A stretch of DNA of 10,644 nucleotides from Desulfobulbaceae bacterium. GTDB lineage: Bacteria; Desulfobacterota; Desulfobulbia; Desulfobulbales; SURF-16. The notes beneath the pieces were generated by a model that ran no database searches, had not been told where the DNA came from, and saw only the letters and a program-made list of their open reading frames with translations. Shown here in pieces: positions 1 to 5,100 of this stretch; within the stretch, counting starts at the first letter, position 1, and each line of letters begins with the position of its first letter. A program made the translations under genes and the position numbers. Location: NCBI GenBank assembly GCA_024763115.1, contig JANTGB010000052.1:1-10644 (forward strand), written 5' to 3'.

Positions 1-120
1 AGTCTCCCTTTGGTCGCTTACCTGGAGTCTCCCTTTGGTCGCTTACCTGGAGTCTCCCTTTGGTCGCTTACCTGGAGTCTCCCTTTGGTCGCTTACCCGG
101 AGTCTCCCTTTGGTCGCTTA
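1..120. repeat. Tandem 25-bp repeat, about 4.8 copies
   Basis: Unit AGTCTCCCTTTGGTCGCTTA plus CCTGG starts at 1, 26, 51, 76 and 101. The first three copies are identical, the fourth has one change (CCCGG), and the fifth diverges after 20 bp. There are no spacers, so it is not CRISPR. One unit (GGTAAGCGAC...GGGAGACTCC on the other strand) is present in each of the other two clear copies of the element, so this is a local expansion of an internal segment. The near-identity of the copies suggests recent expansion. Confidence 0.95.
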
Positions 121-190
121 ACTGCACCCTGCAACCAGTTACAAATACAGAGGTTTGCACTCATTAGGCGCTTACCCCATGAGTAGTTAC
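1..190 (-). mobile_element. Partial terminal-inverted-repeat element (copy 1), IS66-MITE-like
   Basis: Read on the minus strand, this element begins at 190 with GTAACTACTCATGGGG, has a second end-like motif (GTAACTGGTTGCAGGGTGC) beginning 48 bp in at 142, and then enters a tandem array of GGTAAGCGACCAAAGGGAGACTCC-type units that runs to the left edge. The same order and the same 48-bp spacing occur in the complete copies at 1531-1713 and 9462-9661. The hairpin region and far end lie outside the window. Its near end is only 21 bp from the ftsB start codon, so the ftsB promoter must lie within or beyond the element. IS66 origin is inferred from the GTAA-type ends; there is no transposase here. 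Confidence 0.7.
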
Positions 191-211
191 AAATTTTGTT
201 TAAATTGACGA

Positions 212-520
212 ATGGATCTCTACGCCGGCTTAAAACAACTTAATCGCAGAGAAGGGCGGCGGCTTACCCTGATTGCCTTTCTGCTTGTCTGCCTCACCCT
301 GGGCTGGATAATATTTTCAACTTACGGGGTACGGCGCTATTATAAGCTTTGTAAAGAGATTAATGTTGTCAAAGCGGAAAATCAACGATTGAAAGAAGAA
401 AACAAAAATATTCGCCGGGAACTTGACCGCCTGAAAAATGATCCGGCCTATCGAGAAGAGGTGGCCAGAAAAAAATTCGGCCTGATTAAAAAAAATGAAA
501 TTATTTTTGATCTGGAATAG
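212..520 (+). CDS. ftsB: Cell division protein FtsB / DivIC-type septum formation initiator
   Basis: A 102-residue bitopic membrane protein of the FtsB/DivIC (septum formation initiator) family. In the known family it joins FtsL and FtsQ in the divisome and helps activate septal peptidoglycan synthesis. The sequence shows a short basic cytoplasmic N-terminus (residues 1-18), one membrane segment (about 19-38), a periplasmic heptad-type coiled coil (about 44-76, rich in K, E, N, R), and the family's C-terminal motif DPAYREEVARKKFGLIKKNE (about 77-96). Length is usual for the family. ATG at 212 is chosen because it leaves a complete N-terminal tail. No clear Shine-Dalgarno is seen. The start lies 21 bp from a repeat element, and the stop abuts the stop of convergent gmhB with no intervening base. 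FtsL-like proteins share this architecture, but the DPxYxEExARKxFGL motif favours FtsB. Confidence 0.85.
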   Translation: MDLYAGLKQLNRREGRRLTLIAFLLVCLTLGWIIFSTYGVRRYYKLCKEINVVKAENQRLKEENKNIRRELDRLKNDPAYREEVARKKFGLIKKNEIIFDLE

Positions 521-1099
521 TTACTCTTCCTCTATCTCCTGCAAAATCCACTGCATTGCCGCCAATAGATCATCGGCAACAAAATCAGGTTGAATTTCCT
601 GAGTCGGGCCGATGTATTGATAATCTCCCCTGCCATAGCCGGTCAGCACTAGAATTCCCCTGGCCTTACAGCATCGGGCCGCTTTAATATCAGACCAGCG
701 GTCGCCCACCACATAAGATCTGCTCAAATCAAGGTCTAATTCCTGCGCTGCCTGGAGAAAAAGCCCGTTTCGAGGTTTCCGGCAATCACATTTTAAGCGA
801 AATTTTTCTTCTTTGGCCTCAGGATGATGAGGGCAGATATAAATCCCGTCCACATGAGCCCCGGCAGCGGCAAGCTGCTTTTCCATCTTCTGATGCACCT
901 CAGTCAGCAGGGATTCCGGGAAATATCCACGGGCCAGCCCTGACTGGTTGGTTACCACCACCACCGGTATCTTATGCTCGTTCAGCAGCCTGATCGCCTC
1001 TGCCGCCTGGGGCAGCAGATGAAAACGGTCAATATGATTTATGTAGCCCATCTGTTCATTGATGGTGCCATCTCTGTCTAGAAATACTGCTGGGCGCAT
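521..1099 (-). CDS. gmhB: D-glycero-beta-D-manno-heptose-1,7-bisphosphate 7-phosphatase
   Basis: A 192-residue cytosolic HAD-superfamily phosphatase that removes the 7-phosphate from heptose bisphosphate in the ADP-heptose pathway for the LPS inner core. The sequence shows HAD motif I DRDGT (D8 nucleophile, D10 acid/base), motif II in VVVVTNQSG (T50, N51), the Zn-binding set CPHH...CDC (C89, H91, C104, C106) that marks GmhB, the CRKPRNG segment with K108, and motif IV GDRWSD (D133, D137). All key residues are present and the length is normal. A Shine-Dalgarno (AAGGA) lies 11 nt before the start. A G-rich GGTTCA repeat array starts 24 bp upstream of the start codon and so occupies its leader or promoter. 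It converges with ftsB and is not visibly in an operon. Histidinol-phosphatase-like relatives (HisB-N) are the alternative, but the Zn loop and solitary context favour GmhB. Confidence 0.93.
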   Translation of the reverse strand: MRPAVFLDRDGTINEQMGYINHIDRFHLLPQAAEAIRLLNEHKIPVVVVTNQSGLARGYFPESLLTEVHQKMEKQLAAAGAHVDGIYICPHHPEAKEEKFRLKCDCRKPRNGLFLQAAQELDLDLSRSYVVGDRWSDIKAARCCKARGILVLTGYGRGDYQYIGPTQEIQPDFVADDLLAAMQWILQEIEEE

Positions 1100-1110
1100 T
1101 TGATTTTGGT

Positions 1111-1115
1111 TCCTT
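1111..1115 (-). promoter_or_regulatory. Ribosome binding site of gmhB
   Basis: TCCTT on the + strand reads AAGGA on the coding strand, 11 nt before the ATG at 1099. It is one of the few clear Shine-Dalgarno matches in this window and supports that start. Confidence 0.6.
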
Positions 1116-1122
1116 AGTTTGG

Positions 1123-1192
1123 AGGTTCGGGGGTTCAGGGGGTCAAAGGGTCAAAGGTTCAGGGGTTCAAAGGTTCAGGGTTCAGGGTTCAG
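1123..1192. repeat. Degenerate GGTTCA(GG/AA)G low-complexity array
   Basis: About nine units of 7-9 bp alternating between GGTTCAGGG, GGTCAAAG, GTTCAAAG and GTTCAGG types. The + strand holds G-runs at 1129-1133, 1138-1142, 1148-1150, 1162-1165, 1178-1180 and 1185-1187, a possible G-quadruplex-forming arrangement on the template strand of gmhB. It does not encode anything sensible. Similar GGTTCA-type arrays are, from memory, common in Desulfobacterota intergenic DNA; that is not verified here. Confidence 0.8.
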
Positions 1193-1235
1193 CGGTTAAT
1201 CGGCAACAGTGAGTACAGACATCGTAAATATGACT

Positions 1236-1350
1236 TTCTCTCGCAACACCGCTCTGCGGTGTTGCGTAACCATCGGACGCTTCGCCCCTGTTTTTTATGA
1301 CGTAGAGCGTCAAAGCAGCGTCAAACCGCAGAGCGGTGTGACACGAGAGG
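1236..1350. repeat. GCTCTGC-type hairpin repeat element bounded by an inverted repeat
   Basis: At 1242-1266 there is a perfect 11-bp stem with a 3-nt loop (CGCAACACCGC, TCT, GCGGTGTTGCG). The segment TCTCTCGCAACACCGCTCTG (with GCGGT following, from 1238) recurs inverted, with small gaps, at about 1325-1350 as ACCGCAGAGCGGTGTGACAC then GAGAG. Between them are weaker units of the same form (GGACGCTTCGCCCC near 1274; GACGTAGAGCGTC near 1300). The layout resembles the dispersed CGTTCCCACGCTCTGCGTGG-style repeats known from many deltaproteobacteria and cyanobacteria, with the stem bases replaced in a paired way. No protein is recognisable: the 62-residue frame crossing it has no family character. 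Confidence 0.75.
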
Positions 1351-1393
1351 AGTATAATAATATAGGCAGAATTTACAAAACAGTTTTTCTATA

Positions 1394-1427
1394 TTGACTA
1401 TTTTAAAACAAAGAATTAAAATAGTCA
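1394..1427 (+). promoter_or_regulatory. Candidate sigma70-like promoter overlapping a perfect 12-bp palindrome
   Basis: TTGACT (1394-1399) and TAAAAT (1417-1422) are separated by exactly 17 bp. A perfect inverted repeat, TGACTATTTTAA (1395-1406) and TTAAAATAGTCA (1416-1427) with a 9-nt centre, covers both boxes, which is the geometry of a repressor operator on a promoter. The nearest + strand gene is the TetR regulator at 1800, with a 183-bp element between. Because the region is AT-rich, a chance match or a simple palindromic repeat is possible. Confidence 0.35.
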
Positions 1428-1486
1428 TTTGAAATATCTGTTTGATTAATTTGTCTATATTTGCCGATTTCGTAAAAATCTGTTTT

Positions 1487-1513
1487 ACCATAAAGGGCAT
1501 GAAGGACAAGAAG
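1487..1513 (+). repeat. Left CATGAAG-type 9-bp periodic array
   Basis: Three 9-bp units, ACCATAAAG, GGCATGAAG, GACAAGAAG. The array is the inverted partner of 1729-1755 (21 of 27 positions match), so the two arms could form a long imperfect stem. The mobile element copy 2 and its target duplication lie between the arms. Confidence 0.7.
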
Positions 1514-1522
1514 AAAAACGTA

Positions 1523-1530
1523 AAATAAGC
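1523..1530. repeat. Left 8-bp target-site duplication of element copy 2
   Basis: AAATAAGC directly precedes the element end at 1531 and is repeated exactly at 1714-1721 directly after the other end. Eight base pairs is the duplication size known for IS66-family insertion. Confidence 0.75.
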
Positions 1531-1713
1531 ATAACTACTCATGGGGTAAGCACCTAATGATTACAAATCTCAGTATCTGTAACTGTTTACAGGGTGCAGG
1601 TAAGCGACTGGAGGGAGACTCCGATAGATTTTCGTCATCAGACCGGTGCCGCGTATTAGTCATACGTAAACCGGGCTGATGGCGGAAATATGCAGTGCCC
1701 TGTGAGCAGTTAC
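1531..1713 (+). mobile_element. Complete 183-bp non-autonomous element (copy 2), IS66-MITE-like
   Basis: The left end is ATAACTACTCATGGGG and the right end, read inward on the other strand, is GTAACTGCTCACAGGG, an imperfect terminal inverted repeat. Inside are an end-like motif GTAACTGTTTACAGGGTGC (1579-1597, 48 bp from the left end), one 25-bp unit GTAAGCGACTGGAGGGAGAC plus TCC, and a long hairpin (1628-1689). The element is flanked by the exact duplication AAATAAGC. It contains no gene: frames crossing it are short and not conserved in copy 3. IS66 mobilisation is inferred from GTAA-type ends and the 8-bp duplication; the first base of the left end is A instead of G. Confidence 0.8.
1628..1689. 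other. Long conserved hairpin inside element copy 2
   Basis: The arms at 1628-1647 and 1670-1689 pair over 20 positions with one A-G mismatch (1642/1675) and two T-G pairs (1632/1685 and 1635/1682). A second small stem, 1652-1656 with 1662-1666, sits in the 22-nt loop. The equivalent hairpin in copy 3 (9565-9614) keeps the fold while changing both partners at several pairs. It may act as RNA or as single-stranded DNA; the sequence cannot decide. Confidence 0.8.
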
Positions 1714-1721
1714 AAATAAGC
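1714..1721. repeat. Right 8-bp target-site duplication of element copy 2
   Basis: AAATAAGC follows the right end of the element and matches 1523-1530 exactly. Two more bases (AT) also match the first bases of the element, so the duplication could be scored as 8-10 bp. Confidence 0.75.
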
Positions 1722-1728
1722 ATGTTAA

Positions 1729-1755
1729 CTTCATGCTCTTCATGAGCTTCATGGT
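1729..1755 (-). repeat. Right CATGAAG-type 9-bp periodic array, upstream of the TetR gene
   Basis: TTCATG occurs at 1730, 1739 and 1748, exactly 9 bp apart. On the minus strand the units read ACCATGAAG, CTCATGAAG, AGCATGAAG. It is the inverted partner of 1487-1513. It ends 45 bp before the regulator's start codon and contains the short palindrome GCTCTTCATGAGC, so an operator role is possible but unproven. Confidence 0.7.
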
Positions 1756-1799
1756 GAATTAAGACTTTTTACGAGTTAATCAATCATATTTAATATTTT

Positions 1800-2441
1800 A
1801 TGAAAACAACAGCCCCAAAAAAGAGCACCAAAAAAAAACTTCTGCAAAGCGCCGCAGTAATTTTTACGGAAAAAGGGTACCCCAATACCTCTATTGCTGA
1901 AATCTGCAAAATGGCCGGGGCCAACATTGCCTCGGTGAATTATCATTTTCATTCCAAGGATGCGCTTTATCGGGCGGTTCTCCATTACACCTTTGCCCAG
2001 GCTGAATCCCTTTATCCGGCTGATCTGGCCGAAGACACTCCTGCTGAAGAACAGTTTTATCAGACTATCCTTTTATTTCTGCGGGCAATCTTCAACCGGG
2101 AGATGAAGGGCAATTTTTATATTCTGGCTGCCAGGGAAATGTCGGAGCCAACTACTGCCAGCAAGGATATTATCCATGATATAGTTATTCAAAAACGGAC
2201 AATAATCTATAACTTGATCAAAGAAATCTACCAGGGCGGCAACAGTAAAGTAATTTCCCTGCTGACCTACAGCGTTATCAGCCAGTGTCTTTTTATGAGC
2301 CATAATGAAAAGGGCAGAACTCATCATATCCGTCGGCCTTTTATCAACCTTGATGATGTTGCGAGTGTCGCCCGGCACATAACGAATTTTTCCCTGGCCG
2401 GTATCAGGTATTATCAGGATCTTGCAGGCATTGTTCCATGA
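1800..2441 (+). CDS. TetR-family transcriptional regulator, CecR/YbiH-like C-terminal domain
   Basis: A 213-residue DNA-binding repressor of the TetR family. The basic N-terminus leads into the TetR_N domain (about 10-58), with the helix-turn-helix at about 30-50 (TSIAEICKMAGANIASVNYH, ending in the family's YxHF-x-S-K-D-A-L-Y motif). The C-terminal half carries the REMSEPTTA motif (112-120) and a later LLTYSVISQC segment, typical of the CecR (YbiH, DUF1956) type of ligand-binding and dimerisation domain. In E. coli the CecR type controls genes for efflux. Here the gene heads an efflux operon: its TGA overlaps the ATG of the outer-membrane factor (ATGA at 2438), so it is probably co-transcribed with and autoregulates the pump genes. 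No clear Shine-Dalgarno precedes ATG 1800, but that start gives a complete family N-terminus. The inducing ligand cannot be read from the sequence. Confidence 0.88.
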   Translation: MKTTAPKKSTKKKLLQSAAVIFTEKGYPNTSIAEICKMAGANIASVNYHFHSKDALYRAVLHYTFAQAESLYPADLAEDTPAEEQFYQTILLFLRAIFNREMKGNFYILAAREMSEPTTASKDIIHDIVIQKRTIIYNLIKEIYQGGNSKVISLLTYSVISQCLFMSHNEKGRTHHIRRPFINLDDVASVARHITNFSLAGIRYYQDLAGIVP

Positions 2442-3883
2442 GATATCTTGCTCTCCTTGTCTTTATATTTCTCACGGGATGCAGCCAGTATCGGGAGCTT
2501 TTTTTCTGGCAGGCTCCTGAACATTTTCCTTCGCGGTTTTCTCTATATTCCGAGGTGCCTGATGACAGCAGTGAGGGCTGGTCGGAGTTCAGGTCTGAGG
2601 ACTTAAATAAATTGCTCGATCTGGCCCTGGAGGATAATTTTACCATCAAGGAGGCCCGGGCCCGGCTGGAACAGGCCCGTTACGCGGCAATTAAAGCCGG
2701 GGCTGATCTCTATCCCGAGCTTAAAGCCGGGGCCGGTTATTCTTACGAAGAACAAGAGATATCAGGAATTTCCCGAACCAGCGCAGATACCTGGTCCCTG
2801 CTCTTTACCGCCGGTTACGAGGTTGATCTCTGGCAGCGGGTACGGGCAAAAAGAGAGAGTAAGCTCTTGCTGGAGCAGGTGTCCAGCGAGGATCTGCGGG
2901 CTGCCCGGATCAGTGTCGGCAGTGAGCTTTGCCGGAGCTGGATCAGTTATATTGCCGCCGGGCGGCAGCTTCATCTGCTGGATACTCAGCTTGCTTTGCA
3001 TGAAAAGGTTCTGGGGTTGATCGTTAAAAGGTTTCCCCTGGGAAAATCGAGCGCCCTTGATATTTATCAGGAACAGCAGATAATTGAAAAATTAAAGGGT
3101 GCCGGAATCCCGGCCAGGGCCAGGAGGGATTTAAACCGTCATCGCCTTGCCCTGCTGATCGGCCGGGCCTCTGTGCCCGATAAAATGCTGCAGGAACAGG
3201 AGCTGCCCGAAATTTCGCCCGTTCCCGCAGTTGGTCTGCCTGCTGATCTTATTGCCGCCCGTCCCGATATCCGGGCTGCGGGCCTGCGGCTTAAAGCAAA
3301 GGAGTGGGAGATTGCCGCAGCCCGGGCCGATCGGCTGCCGGCCCTGAAGCTGACTGCCTCATATAACGCTTTTTCCGCTGATGACATCGGCTCCGTGTTT
3401 GACAACTGGCTGCTTAATCTGGCCGCCAATCTGACCGGGCCGATTTTTGACGGCAGCCGCCGCCGGGCCGAGGTCAAGCGGGTCAGGGCAGAGGCGGATG
3501 AACGGCTGGCCGCATATGGTCGCACGGTTTTTACCGCTGTCAAGGAAGTTGAGGACCTGCTGACCAGGGAAGACCAGCACCGGCGTTACCTGGTTTCGTT
3601 AAACAGGCAGCTTGAGCTTAACGAAAAAACCCTGCGTGAGGCCAGACGCCGTTATCTGCACGGCAATACGGGTTTTATTAATGTCCTGCAGCAGGAACTT
3701 AACTCAGTTCAGTTACAGGATGATATAATTACCACCAGAGAAAATATGATTATTGCCCGGATTGGTCTGCGAAAGGCGTTAGGGGCGGAAATCAGAAGCC
3801 GGAGGCTGAAAGACGAAAGACGGAAAGCGGAAATCGGAAACAGCATCTCCAAACCTATGAATCCCGAACCATTGAACCTATGA
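2438..3883 (+). CDS. RND efflux outer-membrane factor lipoprotein (NodT/OprM family)
   Basis: A 481-residue TolC-like outer-membrane channel subunit. The N-terminus is a lipoprotein signal peptide with lipobox LTGC, giving acylated C15. Two outer-membrane efflux (OEP) repeats follow, about 60-240 and 265-450, recognisable from LDLALEDNFTIKEARARLEQ, DLIAARPDIRAAGLRLKAKE and GNTGFINVLQQELNSVQLQD. In this family a trimer forms the duct that docks with the periplasmic adaptor. The start overlaps the TetR stop (ATGA), implying translational coupling. Odd point: members normally end soon after the LRKALG stretch, but this one continues with about 32 charged, low-complexity residues (450-481) encoded by GAAAGACG/GGAAA-type repeats and ending MNPEPLNL, which is nearly duplicated as the first residues of the next gene. 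Function as an efflux OMF is firm; the substrate is unknown. Confidence 0.92.
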   Translation: MRYLALLVFIFLTGCSQYRELFFWQAPEHFPSRFSLYSEVPDDSSEGWSEFRSEDLNKLLDLALEDNFTIKEARARLEQARYAAIKAGADLYPELKAGAGYSYEEQEISGISRTSADTWSLLFTAGYEVDLWQRVRAKRESKLLLEQVSSEDLRAARISVGSELCRSWISYIAAGRQLHLLDTQLALHEKVLGLIVKRFPLGKSSALDIYQEQQIIEKLKGAGIPARARRDLNRHRLALLIGRASVPDKMLQEQELPEISPVPAVGLPADLIAARPDIRAAGLRLKAKEWEIAAARADRLPALKLTASYNAFSADDIGSVFDNWLLNLAANLTGPIFDGSRRRAEVKRVRAEADERLAAYGRTVFTAVKEVEDLLTREDQHRRYLVSLNRQLELNEKTLREARRRYLHGNTGFINVLQQELNSVQLQDDIITTRENMIIARIGLRKALGAEIRSRRLKDERRKAEIGNSISKPMNPEPLNL

Positions 3884-3893
3884 ATCCTGAGCC
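3854..3893 (+). repeat. Direct repeat spanning the OMF stop and MFP start codons
   Basis: CCTATGAATCCCGAACC (3854-3870) and CCTATGAATCCTGAGCC (3877-3893) match at 15 of 17 positions with a 23-bp offset. The first copy encodes MNPEP in the OMF tail; the second supplies ATG and MNPEP of the MFP in another frame. The intervening ATTGAA and the GAACC words resemble the GGTTCA repeat family seen near gmhB. Confidence 0.75.
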
Positions 3894-5100
3894 GGATAAA
3901 AACGAACCCTCACCAACAAAATCTTCCCGACAGACAAAGTGGGCAATTATCACTATTGTAATTTTGCTGCTGGCCGGAATTGCCGTTTCCGTACTGATTG
4001 TCAAAACCGGGCCTAAGGCAGCCAAAAAGCCGCCGAAAAATATGACGGCCACAGTGGAGGTTATCACGGTTAACCCGGTAAGCGAAAATATTATCGTAAC
4101 CGGCTTTGGTCGGCTGGTTCCGGGCCTGGAGATCAATCTCCAGGCCCGGGTGAGCGGCGAGGTAGTCCGGCTTCATCCTGATTTTATCCCCGGTGGCCTG
4201 ATTAACGAGGGAGAAACCCTGGTCCGGCTTGATGATATAGACTACCGGCTCAAACTGCAGCAGGCCCAAAATACCCTGGCCCAGCGCCAGGCTGATCTGC
4301 GGATCGAAGAAGGGAACCAGACCGTGGCTCGCCAGGAATGGGAACTGATTAACCAGGTTACCGACGTTGATCGGTCAAGCGAAGACCTTGCCCTGCGTAA
4401 ACCCCAGCTTGCCAAGGCCAAGGCCGACCTGAAACTGGCTGAAGCCCAGTTGCGTAAAGCGGAAATTGATCTGGAAAGAACCGTTATCAAGGCCCCCTTT
4501 AACGGGGTAGTCAGAAAGCAGAATGTTGATCCGGGCTCCCAGGTCTCGGCCCAGACCTCCATAGGAGTTTTGACCGGCACTGATATCTTCCGGGCCGAGA
4601 TTGCCCTGGCCGTGGATAAACTTGAGTGGATCGACCTGCCCGACCGTGTTCATAAAGGGGCAAAGGCAAAGATTTACTACCATGACAATTTTCGTCAGGG
4701 CAGGATAGTTAAACTCCGGGCCGAACTTGAACATGACGGCTTAATGGCGGAAATTCTAATTGAGGTCAACGATCCCCTGGGCCTGAAAGGGCAAAAAGAC
4801 CCCCTGCTGTTAGGATCTTTTGTCAGGGCGGAGATTGAAGGGAAAAGAATTGAAAATGCCTATAAAATTCCCCGTGACGCGCTGCGGGAAGATGACTGCC
4901 TGCTCATTGCCGTTGACAATACCCTCTATATTCAAAAGGTTAAACCGGTGTGGAAGGACAGTGATTATGTCTATATAAAAGAGGGGCTGAATCCCGGCGA
5001 CCAGGTAATCGTTTCCAATCTTTCCGCGCCGATTGCCGGAATGGCGTTGAGAATATTTACTCCGCCGGCCGAGAAAGGCAACAGGGTTACTGCTGACTGA
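3880..5100 (+). CDS. RND efflux membrane-fusion (periplasmic adaptor) protein
   Basis: A 406-residue HlyD/AcrA-family adaptor that bridges the RND pump and the outer-membrane channel. An N-terminal cytoplasmic tail precedes one membrane anchor (about 21-41); there is no lipobox, so it is anchored by a transmembrane helix. The first lipoyl half is at about 85-120, an alpha-helical coiled-coil hairpin at about 120-200 (LAKAKADLKLAEAQLRKAEI region), and the second lipoyl half begins with the hallmark RTVIKAPFNGVV (about 200-211). Beta-barrel and membrane-proximal domains follow to about 390. The ATG overlaps the OMF stop (ATGA), with no Shine-Dalgarno of its own, and the stop overlaps the permease start (TGATG), so translation is likely coupled through all three. 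The first codons (MNPEP) look derived from a repeat duplication. Family assignment is firm; substrate unknown. Confidence 0.92.
   Translation: MNPEPDKNEPSPTKSSRQTKWAIITIVILLLAGIAVSVLIVKTGPKAAKKPPKNMTATVEVITVNPVSENIIVTGFGRLVPGLEINLQARVSGEVVRLHPDFIPGGLINEGETLVRLDDIDYRLKLQQAQNTLAQRQADLRIEEGNQTVARQEWELINQVTDVDRSSEDLALRKPQLAKAKADLKLAEAQLRKAEIDLERTVIKAPFNGVVRKQNVDPGSQVSAQTSIGVLTGTDIFRAEIALAVDKLEWIDLPDRVHKGAKAKIYYHDNFRQGRIVKLRAELEHDGLMAEILIEVNDPLGLKGQKDPLLLGSFVRAEIEGKRIENAYKIPRDALREDDCLLIAVDNTLYIQKVKPVWKDSDYVYIKEGLNPGDQVIVSNLSAPIAGMALRIFTPPAEKGNRVTAD

Noticed and set aside
1..120. CRISPR-like array
   Set aside because: The 25-bp units are directly adjacent with no spacers, and no cas gene is near.
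1209..1397. 62-residue + strand reading frame
   Set aside because: It crosses the GCTCTGC hairpin element; no family character, no Shine-Dalgarno, and composition set by the repeat.
1321..1723. Two minus-strand frames of 73 and 62 residues
   Set aside because: They run through AT-rich repeat DNA and element copy 2. The hydrophobic FFFLSF stretch comes from poly-A/T sequence, and the related frame in copy 3 does not keep the protein sequence.
3139..3543. 134-residue minus-strand frame opposite the OMF gene
   Set aside because: Rich in R, S and A as expected from the complement of a GC-rich coding region; no domain.
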